Below, piece by piece: positions 1 through 13,500 of a stretch of 64,000 nt of DNA; position 1 is the first letter of the stretch; each line of letters begins with the position of its first letter. Source of the stretch: Typha latifolia (Eukaryota > Streptophyta > Magnoliopsida > Poales > Typhaceae); contig CM034112.1 of NCBI GenBank assembly GCA_019914945.1, positions 9,206,501 through 9,270,500 of the forward strand, in the 5' to 3' direction. Under the pieces are notes generated by a model, which saw only the letters and a program-made list of their open reading frames with translations, made no database searches and was not told the DNA's origin. The translations under genes and the position numbers were made by a program.

Positions 1-2375
1 GGGAGGAAATCATTCATTGGCATAACTCAGGATGAACACAAGTGGCTCAGGAAACTTACAGCAACTCCAATCAATGGTTATGAAGCACTCACTACTTATC
101 TCCAGTTCATTGAAGAAACCGTTGTATCTACTCTAGAGAGATGGGCCATGATGGGAGAAATCGAATTCCTCACGGAGTTGCGGAGGTTTACGTTTAGGAT
201 CATTATGAAAATATTTCTGAGCAAGGAGGGTGATAGCATAATTGAGCCCTTGGAGAAAGTGTACACTGATCTGAACTATGGAATGAGGGCAATGGCTATT
301 AACCTCCCTGGTTTTGCTTACCATAGGGCACTTAAGGTATAATCCAACCTATACCTCTTTTTTCTCATCTATGTTTTGATACTTGTCAGCTCGTTAAACT
401 TTTGCATTTGTTTATCTAGTATTCTGCCTTTGTTCCTTTGCTTTTCTTGCTTACCATGTGTCATCACATTCCATGCTGACCAACCATCAGCAAATTCCAT
501 GCCACTAGCATTGAGATCCTTTTTCTTACGGCGTTAGTGTACAGTTGAAACAAATCAAGCAGTACATTTTTAGCTAGATATGTTCTCCTTGTCTTATATT
601 CATCAGTACATTCTTCTACAACAGGCCCGGAAAAAGTTAGTGGCAGTTCTCCAAACAGTTCTTGATGAAAGAAGGGCAACAAGAAGGAGAGATTCACTTC
701 GAACAGATAAAGACATGATGGATGGTTTAGTGGAGGTTGAAGATGAAAATGGTAGAAGGTTAACTGATGAGGAGATCATCGATGTATTGATCATGTACCT
801 TAATGCTGGCCATGAATCTTCTGGTCATATTACCATGTGGGCCACTGTGCTCCTACAAGAACACCCAGAAGTTCTAAAAAAAGCCAAGGTCCTTCAACAA
901 ATCAAATAAGCCATCATATTTTAATCTTTTGATAGTTTAAGGTTTTCTGTTCTGAAATAATCTCAACTATAATTTGCTAAATTCTTTTAGGCAGAGCAAG
1001 AGGAGATCAGGAAAAGTAAATCACCTACGCAAAAGGGATTAACTCTCAAGGAGGTCAGGAAGATGGACTATTTGTCAAAGGTCTGTCTAAATGATTATGT
1101 TACTAATTTACTAAACTATGTTACATTAAAGTTTACTGACTATACATTTTTGAGGTTGGATATATTAAACTCTAAGTGCATCATTTTAATTATTTCTTTA
1201 AGGTTATTGATGAGACACTACGTGTAGTGAACATCTCATTCGTGTCATTCCGCAAGGCTACCGATGATGTTTACTTCAATGGTTAGTTTCATTTCATAAA
1301 CCGTTAGTTTCCTATTAAGGCATAGGAAAGCAACAAACATGGAGACTTAGTCACAGATGATATAACATTGTGATAGGTAATGGATGTTTATTTACAGGTT
1401 ATATCATACCGAAAGATTGGCGAGTTCAGCTTTGGTACAGAAGTGTCCATATGGATCCAGAGGTTCACTCTGATCCTAAGAAGTTCAATCCATCTAGATG
1501 GGATGTAAGTTGAACTTGTTGTAAAATATTTTATGTATGAATTTTGCATATTTTTGGACTATTTTAGAAGATCTGATTTATATCAGTAAATCTACAAATG
1601 TGTTTTAACTTGTCCAGGGTCCCCTACCAAAAGCAGGAACTTTCCTTCCCTTTGGATTGGGAAGCAGGTTGTGCCCCGGAAATGAGCTAGCGAAACTAGA
1701 GATCTCCGTCTTCCTCCACCATTTTCTCCTTGGATATCGGTCAGTTTTTTGTACTAGTAGACACTTTCTACTGAAACATATCCATCTTTGCACAAGTTAG
1801 ACTGTGTTTTCTTTGCCTTTTTCTTTTTAAATCTAGATCTTAGGGAGTACTAAAAGTAGTTAGGTCAATGATCAATTAAACTATCTACATAAGCATATGT
1901 CAGACTTTTTTCCTGCCAGCTTGATAAAGATCAAGATGAATAATTGGCAACTATTTTAGTGAATTTAGTTCTTCTCTGATAAAGGTTGTTATCTTACAAG
2001 TCTAAGGTTCTTATAATATCTTTATCACTTGCTAATATAGAAACTAAACTTAGTTATTGTGCTGAAAACTTGGTGCACGGTTGTGCCAAAATTCCTTCAA
2101 AAGATCTAGTCTTACGCCCATTTTCACTGCAAATTCTTTTTCCTTAAAAATGGTAGTTGCAGTGAGTAAATATTATCGCAAGTCAAAAGTTTCCAATAAA
2201 ATATACTGACTTAGTTATGTAATTAAAACATAACTTTTGTGCAGGATATACTTACCTAAAAATCTTTTCTTTTTTCTTGTGCAGGATTACAAGAGTAAAT
2301 CCAAAGTGTCCAGTTAGATACTTGCCTCATCCTCGTCCCATTGACAACTGCATGGCGAAAATTACGAAGCTTTAA
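1..2375 (+). CDS. KAO: ent-kaurenoic acid oxidase, cytochrome P450 CYP88A family (5' partial)
   Basis: Exons 1-336 (gene starts before the window), 625-888, 991-1080, 1203-1281, 1398-1504, 1618-1739 and 2285-2375 join in one frame at GT/AG sites and end in TAA. The product has the P450 hallmarks in order: the I-helix oxygen-binding stretch with AGHESSGH, the K-helix ExxR as ETLR, and the heme loop [13 protein letters not shown] with its cysteine ligand. The text around them, such as [20 protein letters not shown] and a C-terminus close to [13 protein letters not shown], matches CYP88A rather than other P450 clans. In known members this ER-bound enzyme oxidises ent-kaurenoic acid in three steps to GA12, an early gibberellin precursor. 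The N-terminal anchor and roughly the first quarter of the protein lie upstream. No frameshift or premature stop is seen, so the visible part looks functional. The 3' UTR probably begins at 2376. Confidence 0.94.
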
Positions 2376-4451
2376 AATGTGTTAGCATTAGCTAGTTACA
2401 TTGTTGTTTTGTTTTTTATTTTCTCAACATCATAAATTTTGAATGAGGATAGCTGCATTTTCTTTCTTCCAGTTACAACTTACAAAGCAGGGTTATAAGA
2501 TGTTCTAGTTTCATAAGTGATCTAAGAGTAGATCCACTAATATAGAGGCTCTGTTCATCTATTCTGATAATTTCGCTAATAACCTTCTGGCGAAGATTGG
2601 CGCAATGACCTTCATTAGCCGTTTGCAGAGATTGAGCTCATGATAAGGTTTACTTGAGAACTGCTGCATTGCTAGAACTATTTGGTTTGATGCTACAATA
2701 GCGAAGAACGTAATACTTCGATTTTTATCTATTGTGCCTTCTTCTTTCTTTGTGTCATTCTTGAATTATTTTTAGGAATACTACACAAATAGTTATCTTG
2801 TGTTTCAACACTGAATAAAAGATCAGAAGCATTATTATGAGATAATTTCAAGGATAAGAAGTGTCGTAGTTTTCGTTAGCGAGATTTAATAGTGAAATTT
2901 CTTGAACTGGTTGGTTGGTTGGTTGTGCATTCAGCAAAGATATCCTGAAACTGTGGAATTAGTTACATCTTTTACAGTTGTGAAATATTCAGGGTAGCTC
3001 TCATTCTATAAGAGATTAGATTGGAAGCCATCAGTAAGAGGAGAGAGGCTAAGCCATCAGTAAGAGGAGAGAGGACGGTATAAGTCGCTAAATTGGATTG
3101 TGCTCAAATAGTTAAAGAGGCTTATGTTTCATGAGTATTCCCGAGTTCGAATTCTAGCAGTACTAGTTTAATTATGACGCAATGAAGTTCTTAGTTTTCT
3201 CTCTTAAAAGAAAAAAAAAGTTATAAATAATGAAAAGTACCCAAAGTAATTTCTACAAGATTTAGTGCTAAATTCATTTAAGAATTATTACCCCCAAAAA
3301 TTGAGAAGAATAGATATTTCATTGAGCATTACCATGACTGTAACAAGTAGAGATTACTCACTATATTTCATCTACTCAATGATGATAATCTTGACTATTT
3401 TAGTTAATTTATCCAAAGACAAGAAGTGGTTTGAAAACTGCAAGCTGAAATTTATTTAGAAATTTTATATTTGACACCTTGCACTTTAAGGCCTCTTTGT
3501 TTTGAGATTAATAGAAAATCTAGAATAATTATTCTAGATTCTTACTCCTAAAAATTATTATAACTCTAATTTCGAGTAAGACATTCTAATATTTACTTGT
3601 AATCTAGTATAATTGTGTAATAATTATTTTTAACGTGACATAAAATTAAGATAAAATATAAATAAAAAGTAAAAAAAAAAAGATTCAAATGCTTTTGAAT
3701 TTGGTATCTAAATTTAAATTTAAGTAGTCTTATTTATTGTAGATATGCATCACATATTTATAGGTATAATTGCAGACGTGTAGATATGCAATGCATACTT
3801 ATAAATATGTAATGAGATATGTGGGTCATAGGAGAGAGAAGAGAGGTGGAAAATTTTGCTTATATATGTAATAATTTAAATAATTTTTCTAATTACAATT
3901 TGGATAATTTGGTATTTATTTTCTATTTTGGAATGGTATCTTCTAACTATAATAGAAAAGAAAGAGAGTCTGAAATCAATTGGGGGCTAGGAATTTTGAA
4001 AATTTAAAAAATTGGGATTTTTAATACAATTATAATTACTACTAAAATTATTATATTCTTTTAAAAATAATATTTCATTAGTTAAATCTAACTAATTATG
4101 ATTAAAATCACATTTAAATTAAAAAATATATTTTGCCCTTGTATATATTATTTTAAATAGTTTAAAAACTATCAAATGTTTTATTTAATATCATAGTACA
4201 AGGAAAAATATCCCTTTTATGCAAAAAAAATAAATATTTTACACTCAACTTAAGAAAAAGGGAATTTAGGCTTTTATATGTGTTCGTTAATTTAAAATAA
4301 TAATAATATGTTAGGAATATTATGTTGAAAAACTAATTATATGGCAATTTGAAAGAAACAAAAGAATTTTTAAAAATACGATGGCATATGTAAAAAAAAC
4401 CCAATAAATTTTAAATGTAGGGTGTTATATGTTAATATCCGTAAATAAGCA
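2376..4451. other. Intergenic spacer between KAO and the SAYSvFN gene
   Basis: Very AT-rich, especially 3480-4400, with no recognisable coding exon. It holds the KAO 3' flank, a 23-bp direct duplication (AGCCATCAGTAAGAGGAGAG plus AGG) at about 3027-3073, and a SINE-like segment at about 3075-3220. The stretch from 3490 (starting GGCCTCTTTG) has the look of a MITE end, but no matching second terminus was found. Confidence 0.6.
3075..3220 (+). repeat. tRNA-derived SINE-like remnant
   Basis: A box-A-like sequence (TGCTCAAATAGTT, 3101-3113) lies about 40 bp before a box-B-like sequence (GAGTTCGAATTCT, 3143-3155), the spacing of a Pol III internal promoter. The segment ends in an A-rich tail at about 3206-3220. 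No cloverleaf can be drawn, so it is not a working tRNA gene. A degraded SINE or tRNA pseudogene fits best. Confidence 0.4.
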
Positions 4452-4457
4452 TATATA
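4452..4457 (+). promoter_or_regulatory. TATA-box candidate for the SAYSvFN gene
   Basis: TATATA lies 67 bp before the chosen ATG at 4524, at the edge of an abrupt change from AT-rich to GC-rich sequence. Position and composition fit a core promoter with a short 5' leader. Inferred only. Confidence 0.4.
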
Positions 4458-4523
4458 CAGAGGCCCGTTTCACGATAAACGCCGGCGACGCCATCGAGTC
4501 CGTCGTCGTGGTCGACGGAAGCA

Positions 4524-7500
4524 ATGACGGGCGTGGAAGAGGAGAGGCAGGTAGTCGAGATCACCATCCGATCGATCGGCCCAACCCGCCCCACCACCCT
4601 CCGCCTCCGTTCCCCCGTCTCGGTAACCCTAAACCTAAACCTAATTTTGTCCTCTCTCCGCCTTCTATCTCTTACCTCCCCTCGGCTTATCTCAAACGCA
4701 GGTCGGAGATCTGAGGAGATTGGTCGCCGCCGAACGCCGGCTTCCGGCGGACCGGCTGAAGCTCGTCCTGCGAGGAAAGACCCTTTGCGACAAGAAGAGC
4801 GATGGGATCGAAGACGTCTGCGTTAGGCTCGAGGATCGAGGTGGGTCACCTTACCCCAAGTTGGTACATTTAGAGGATCGAGGTAGTTAGGTTTTTTTCT
4901 TGTATGTGACGTAATGGTGGAATTTTGTTGATGCAATCGAAAATCTGTTTAATTTGATGTTATATAATATTGATCAATTCTACCTTTAAGTGGTATCCTT
5001 AATGGATTAAATCTGCATTTTGTGATTAAGGACACTCAGCTGCTAGTGGAGCAGCTGTTCAAGGATTATACCAGATGACCTTCCATCATTCCATATCATT
5101 TTAAAATGATGCATAAGATAGGAATCTTGGAAATACCTTGTTAATAATTCAAAGGATTTAATGATTTATGATACCGAATAGCTTGGACTATCATTTGAAG
5201 CCCTTTTGTTGGTTGATCTGACTATGAGACTCTATTATGGTTTCTCTTGTGGTATGCCCCTGCTTAAAGGTTTAGTTGATGTTATGTGAAACATAATTTT
5301 CAATTTGTGCCTTATCAGTTGCAACGATACTTTGTAAATGAAATATTTAAAACAAGAAAAAGATCTCCTGTTACATCTTCAATGATTTCCCTAGCCTCCA
5401 TGTGCCCTTTGTTAGCTCTTGGACTAAAATTCTTGACATATGGTCAACTGATCATTTACTTAGGATTGACATACAGCGTTATGACACATTTATATTATCT
5501 TTCTTTCTATAATTTCTACACTTGTGCTGAACAAAATTTGCTTAGTTAGATATATCACTTTTGTAGTCATTCTTTTTTAGGTCAAGGTGTTAAAAGACTG
5601 TAGATCGTAGATGGGTGGATAAGGAGCCACTTGTTATGTAGACACCGAGTAAGTGTTCTTAGGCAGATGCCTAGAAATCAAGGAGATTAAAAAGTAAACA
5701 AAAATAATAATCATTAAAAAAAAACTTCAAGTTAATAAATTAATGATTGCATCTCTACTAATAATTGTAACACGGTAATGGAATCCACAACAAATTTGAA
5801 TATGGAGGTCAACTATATACTAAAACATGATAAAGTTTACCAAGAAAACACCTGGGCAACACGAAGGGAAGCATAGATATACTCTGTCGAAGGTGGATGC
5901 CTAGGTGATCATGTGGCTGAGATAAGATATATGTGGAATGCAAAGAATTGAGTAGAATACATGTGTAAAGTATGGACGCCAAACTACATTTACTTGAGTA
6001 TTTTATTGAAGATTTGATACCATGGATGATCATGTCAATGTGTCCCTTTTTTATATAATATGTGCCAGTGGATGTGTATTATATTCTGCACTAACTACAT
6101 GTATAAGGAGGGGTACTCTGATGCTTTCCTGTATCTAGAGTAGTGATCGTTTGTAGATATATGATAGTCATCTTGACCTGAACTTCTTTTTGTTCAACAT
6201 GTGTATTCTAGACCGGTAGTGTACTGACCTGAACTTGTAGCATGTAAATTTCAACACTTTCAGAGTACTGGAGAATGCCATTTATGCAATTAGTGCTATC
6301 TGAATATGTATGTAATTTACTTGTGTTTATCAGGAGAAAGCAGTATAATACCTTTAAGTTATGGATGTATTTGCCATTTTTGTTCCTCTATTGTACATAT
6401 AGTTGCTACAATGCATGCTTGATACTTGATGTACTTAAATGGATTACGATATTGAGGTTTTGATTCGTTTCTTTGAGTTGCTAAATGTATATTATTTTCT
6501 TAGATTGTCTAACAGTAGCTGTCATGCCTAAGCCACCTGCTAAGCATCTTCACGAGGATGACGACGATAATGACGATGAAGTGGTTATTACGTGAATTAT
6601 TTTTTTAATGTGTTTACTCATAGCATTGAAACTGGATATTCTTCTTTGCAGTAACTTTCTATCTTTCCAATGTTCAGAAATTTCAGATTCCACAAACAAC
6701 AAGATGGTGGAAAAGAAAGATTTTCTTATTTCTTCATGAGAAACTGAGATTGCCTGGTATTCATGTACTTAAAATATCTTATTTCTTGGAGAGGGTGGTC
6801 TGCAGATCATATGACCACGTTCTTTATCAATTTCACTAGATGTCCTGTTGATGGCAATGTTCTCTATCAGTCTAAGGACATGGGTTGCTATTATTCTATG
6901 GTTTGCATTGGCACCTGTCGCTCACAGATGGGATTTAGGACCCCTATATGTAAGTACTCCTTTCTTTCATAAATTTTAATTGCCTTCACTGGAGTGATTA
7001 TAAGATTGTTGGGCATTTGAGATAGGTAAAAGATTTTGATGTCTGTTCTGCTGACATGAATTACGAAATAACATAGAGATTTTAGAATAGAATTCAGACT
7101 TGTGGGATCTGACAAAGCACTTTTTGATTCATTCTAGTGCTTCATGCCCTATGCAGATTCTTGGAACCGGGTTTTTGATCATACTTCTGAATCTTGGAAA
7201 GCGGCAACATGGTGATCTTAGGTATGAGCTAACTTTATATTTCCTTTCTTGCTTTCAAATTTTGGCCAATTAGTATTGATGCAAGCATGTCAGTATAAGT
7301 CGTGCATATTCAATTAAAAAAGGTTATCCTATTTTGGCTTTTCATTTGTCTTTCTTTTATGCGCTGTATTTTATATCTTTGTCATAGTTCTATCTCATTA
7401 CTCGAATTTTGGTTATTCTTTTTTTCTTTTCTTTTCCTTATTGGAATGATTAGCCATATGCTAGCTTGGCCTACACAACAAGGGACAGCCCTAATCTACA

Positions 7501-10500
7501 GAGGCATTCTATAATCTACAAATAGACAAGAATAGACTTGAGAATGAGATAGAATGCTCAGTAACCCACACAAACCATGTCAACCAATTACACCACAAGA
7601 AAAAAAAAGGTTTATTAAATCCTTTTGCAAAATTTTGTAAGGTGAAGAAGTAGCAAAAAGGTAGTTGTCAATCCTGATATGACACTGGATAAGGTGTCTA
7701 CCTAATTGACTGGGACAGCCAGCTTTAAAAAAAGGAAACTACACTAGTACCAACAATCAGAGTATTCACACAGTTTGTGTATACAAATTTTGCACCAGAG
7801 AAGATAGTCCTAAGAAGCCTGGTTGTTTGTGGGGTTCAACATTTGTCTGAAATGCTTTTACTTTTTCAACCAGTGGATGGTCTCTTTACCTCAGGGCGAT
7901 AGAAGAAAGCTAAAATTGCCTTTCATGATCTTTATCATGTTGTATACTGTAAATTTTAGGTATTAGATTTGAATCAAATCGTACGAGTCTTCAGTAGCAT
8001 TTTGACTTTCTACCTTGTAGCTAGTGGCAATTCTTTGTCTCTGAAAGTGTCTTGCCATTACCTTGATCTCCTTATTTAACGAACACCGTTTAATCCCTAC
8101 GATTATTGCGAGTCCAAATCCGAAGACGAAATTGAATACTTACTCACGTGCAGAAAGTTAGGGTTACCATGGATCTTTAAAGTTAAGATGTTACTCTAGA
8201 TCAAACGGTTAGATGGTATAGTACTTTTGGGATTGAGATAGATTTAGATTGGAGAATGAATCTATCGGGATGGATCGTGGAAAGGAGAGGCCGAAGATAT
8301 GTGGTGGTGATTGGCCTAGGGTTGTGGTAATGGTGGAAATGACAATAGTGGAAGTCGAGATAGTCGGTAGAAAAGGGATAAAGAAGTAGGGTCAAGGAGA
8401 TGCGTTCAGACGAACTAGAAGGCAACAATGAAGATCTTAGATGACGGCTAGAGTTCAAAAGTTTGAAGGTAGTCGAACAAGAAGGAAGGAGACGATTTTG
8501 CAAATTAACTTCAATAAACCAAGATTATTTAGATGCACACCACATCTATTTATGGTGACTCTCTGACTCGACTAGACTTGACAATATGATAGAAAATGCT
8601 CGAGTGTAATTACCCAACATAAGCAAAAATAATAAAACAAAACACCTAGACTAGAATTCCTCGCCGTTGGGCGTTCGAACACCAATTTATTTTCATGCTT
8701 TCAGGAAAATGCATTTGAACAGCCTTGGGAGCGTTAGAACGCCTATTTATTCTTTTGTTCTCAAGAATTTGCGTTCGAACGCCCAATTCTGAGATGGATT
8801 CTTTCGACTACTGGAACATTTATTTCCTTCCTAATCAACTTCTATCTAACCATTACAGTTCACCATGCTTCCCCTCCTTGTCCTCAAGGTGTGAAGTTAG
8901 GAAAGCTGTCTATCATGTCAATCTTGGACTCCCAAGTAGCCTGATCAGAGGGTTTGCCAAGCCACTCAACAAGTGTCTCTGTCTGTAATCTCCCTTCATG
9001 TCTCCAACGGCGCCTTGCTAGCACACTGATCGGCTTGACCCTCTCAATCTCATCCTCTAGCTTGGGCAATGTATCTCCCACAATCTGGTCCATGGTGATT
9101 CTCGCCTTCAGTAGAGAGACATGGAACACCGGATGCACACATGTTCCCTTCGGCAAATCCAAACGGTATGCAACTGGTCCAATCCTCTCCAACACCTTGA
9201 AAGGATCAAAGAAACAATGCGATAATTTTTGGTTTTGCACTAGCCTCAAGGGTACTTGGTGATAAGGTTCAACCCAAACATAAACCATGTCACCTACATC
9301 ATACTCTTGCTCACGATGCCTCGATCATATATTTGGCAATCTAGGCTGTTCTCATGTGTGCTTGTAGCTGTCGTAGAGTCTCGTCTCTGTCCAAGAGTGC
9401 TATATCTACCTCCATACAGTTCGAAGTGGCCGATCTGTCATAAACTCGTAAATCTGATGCAATGCGAAAACTCGTAAATCCGATGCAATGCGACCGTAAA
9501 CCACCTAAAATAGAGATATTACGATGCTACTGTGTTGAGCGGTGTTGTATGACTATTTGGCCCATGACAAGAAGTCCAACTAGCGTTTTAGATGGTCTCC
9601 TACAAAACAATGAAGATACTATTCAATCCGCCAATTTACCGCTTCCGTTTGCCCATCGGTTTGGGAATGATATACCGAGCTAAGGTCCAAACGAGTGTTG
9701 TGCAGTTTGAAAAATTCCATCCAAAACTCGCTGATGAACACTCGATCACGATCTAAAACAATGGTTCGCGGCATGCCATAAAGTTTGGCAACATTTTGGA
9801 CAAAGTATTCAACGATCGTTTTTCCTAAAAAAGGATGTGCCAAAGCTAAAAAGTGAGCGTACTTGCTCAACCTGTCCACAATAACAAATATTACTGAAAA
9901 TCTACGTACAAGCGAAAAACTTTCTATGAAGTCCATAGAAATATCTTTCCAAACTCGATCTGACACCGGTAAGGGTTGGAGAAGTCCAGCTAGTTTCAAC
10001 GTCTCCAATTTTGCTTGTTGACACGTCTCGTATCCCTTCACATGAGCCAGTACATCCTTTCGCATTCCAGTCCATGTACAACTCTAGAGTGTTGTGGAAG
10101 TGGTCAAGCACCCGTGACTACAACGGAGCATCCGCAAGCACTTGGATATGTCTGTGGTCCAATAGGATGCCATCTCGTTCCTCTAGCTCTAGATGGTTCT
10201 CCGAGTCCGTTGCTATCTCATGTAAGAAACTCTTAATGATTGGGTGGGTCATACTTGCTCTTCTCAACTCCTTAAGGAAGAGAAAAATAGGGGCTGAGTA
10301 GGTAGCAACTCCTTGAGGAAGAGAAAAATAGGGGCTGAGTAGGTAGCAAGTTCAACACCACCACCCCCCCGGTTTGGCGCAATAGTGCGTCTGCCACCCA
10401 ATTCTCCACGCCCTTCTTGTATTGTAGATCATAGTCATACCCCCAAAAGTTTGGTCACCCACCATTGCTGCGCCGGGGTATGTATCCGCTGAAGTAGGAA

Positions 10501-13500
10501 AAGTTCCTATGATCCGTGCAGATGGTGAAGCGATGCCCGATCAAATATGGTCTTCATTTAGTAACGACATGGATAATAGCTAATATTTCCCTCTCGTATG
10601 TCAAGAGTTGTGATCTTTCAAACAAGGCTTTGCTCATGAACATTATAGATCGACCTTCCATATAAACAGCACCTATCCTAACTATCGATGCATCGTATTT
10701 AACACAAAAGCCTTTGGTGAATTTCGGTAGTGCTAAAACCGATGCCGTCATCGTTGCTGATTTTAGTTCTTCAAAAGCAGTAGTAGCTTTATTGCTCCAT
10801 TCAAATGCATCCTTCTTCAACAGCACCATTAGGAGAAGAGCTACTTCCCATACCCAGCAATGAACCTCTGGTAATAGCTCGTCAACCCGAGGAATCCTTG
10901 GAGCTCACACAGTCTTCGAAAGCAGCCAATTGAGCATAGCAGCAATTTTGCTTGGGTCAGCCGCTACTCCTTCATTTGAGATCGTATGACCTGGATATTC
11001 CAGCTTTTGTACGCCCCATAAACACTTGGACATCTTTGCCTTCAGCGAATTTGTCTCCAAAATTTTCAGCACTTCACAAAAGTGTTGCAAATGCTCTTCA
11101 AAACTCCGCCAGTACACCAAAGTATCGTAAAAAAAAATACTAAGACGAACCGACGTAATAAAGGTTTGAAAATATCATTCATTAGTCCTTGGAATATCGT
11201 TGGAGCATTGGTTAATTCGAATGACATCACCAGAAACTCAGTGTCCGTCATGAGTGCGAAATGCCGTTTTGTGCACATTGGCAGAATCGACGCGTATTTG
11301 ATAGTAGCCAACGCGCAAGTCCAACTTGCTGAAGTATGCCGCTCTCGCTAGCTCATCCAAGAGCTCTTCTATCACCGGTATTGGTATCGGTCTTTGACGG
11401 TGATGAAGTTCAAGGCCCGATAATCAACATAAAACTGTCATTCGTCGTCCTTCTTTCGCACCAACAAAATGGGAGACGAGTAAGCACTTATACTCGGCCG
11501 AATGTTGCCTTAGTCAATCATCTCTTTCACCATCTTCGTGATCTTCTCTTTCTGGATATGTGGATACCTATGAGGTCGCACGTTGGTAGGTGCAACCCCG
11601 AGAGTAATCTCTATGCGATGATCAGAATTTTTAGTTGGTGGCAGCCCCTTTGGTTCCTCTAACACACCAAAAAATCTAGTTAGTAATCGATGCAATTTAG
11701 CATTTATACCTTAGCTTGGTTTTAGCTCAGGGGTTGCTGGAGCCATGAGCAGCATGTGGGCCATCTCTTTGGTCTTGATAGACCCGCCATGGCCTGCAAA
11801 GTAGGGCTGGACGATGTGCTAACTCCATCAAACCGCACCACCATGCCGCCTCGCTTGAACATCATCCACAGTGCTGAAATCAAAAGTTTCCAGCCCTAGG
11901 CTCTGCAACCATTGCATGCCTAGGACAATGTCAGCTCCTCGAAAGGCAAGAGGGTATAAATTGACAATAAGATCATATCCTTGCACCTTTATTCCCACCC
12001 GTGGCAAAGACTTTCCGACTTCAACTTCATGCCGTTGCCGATCGCTACATCGAACATTATTGTCAGCTCCTCTTCCAATCCAAGCCCTTTTACCAACCGT
12101 CGATCTAAGAGGTTATGTGTACTCTCTAAATCAATAAGGATATGTACACATCACTTTTTGATCAGGCTGTCTACTCAAAAAGTTTTCGGCGTGTCAATAC
12201 TCGAGTACACATGTAAAAAGATCTCTACCGGTATGTCTTCCTCCTCGTACTCATTTTGGTTCAGAACCTGGTTCACTTCTGGGCATTGTACCTCAACAAC
12301 AACATCCTTTTCGAAGTCCTCTTGACCATAAATGAGATTACGTTACCTGTAACTTGCATGCAGCGGTGTTTGGGTGTGAAATGCTTATCACATCGAAAGC
12401 AAAGACCCTAAGCCCTTTGCTCCTCCACCTACGCAAGTGTGAGAGTTCAGACCGCAAGTCTAGTACTCCCTTTTACATCAGTAGATGGCCTAAGTAGAGT
12501 CTTTTGGCCTTGGTAAGTCCTCTCTGCTCTCTATCTCGTAGTCGGTCCACCAAACGCTGCTAGCAGCCGAGCCGACTAGTGGTTGTCCTGACTTGCCACT
12601 AGAGTGTGGGTTTGGTTCTTCATTTTTCGGTGCTTCCTTTCTATTAGGATGACGTATTGGAAGGCATCTTCTAAGGTGGTAGGTCGAAGAGCATTCACAT
12701 CCACTTGGATCTCCCCTTGCAACCTTGATACAAACGAACTTCGTAGTAGTGCACCAAACCACGTTGGGTTGCACCTACTACTTTTTTTTTTGAACTCCTC
12801 TTGGTAAGCACTAGCAGTAGTTCGCTACACAAGCTTGGTGAATAAGGCGTCAAAGCCTTCATACCTCCAACAACGAAACGTCGAAAAATTCCAGTATTAA
12901 AAATTGCTCAGCATGGTACATCCATTCGACAAAGTCTCTACCTTTAAATTTGGGAAAGTCAATGTTCGTCGTTCGGGTGCGAATACTCCGATCTTCCACA
13001 GGTGGGCGCGATAGTGCAAGTCTATAAGGAGGGCACTTTTGGCTTATTCAGTGGTAGCCTCTCATGTCTTCATGATGTGGTTCATCTTCATCGGAGTCAC
13101 GCTAGTCTTCGTCTTTTGCGAAGTCCCTTAGGTTCTCCCGATAAATTGGTACGCTTGACGGTGGAGCGGTAGCTCTGCTTCTACTTCTCTTTCTCGCCCT
13201 TGTGGCATGGGCAATAATGGTTCATTCCTTGGTGACGGTTGTTCTCGAGGTTGTTCCAGAGGTGTGGGGATGCTCACCCTAACCGCAAGTGCATCGACTA
13301 AGAGTGCCACCATCTTCTCTTTGGCTGCTCTTGCGGCTTCTCATTTGGCCCTCATTTCACCCACCATACGAAGGAGTAGCATGTCCATGGAGACATGCTT
13401 ACCCTCCAACCTAACTTGGCCAACCGTGGGTTCCGATTGGCTAGGGTCGATCGGAGCATCCCTCGATCTTTCTTCTTGGTTAAAGGCAATCTGATGATCC

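Noticed and set aside
3490..4230. Possible MITE beginning GGCCTCTTTG
   Set aside because: No matching inverted end or target duplication was found in the AT-rich DNA that follows.
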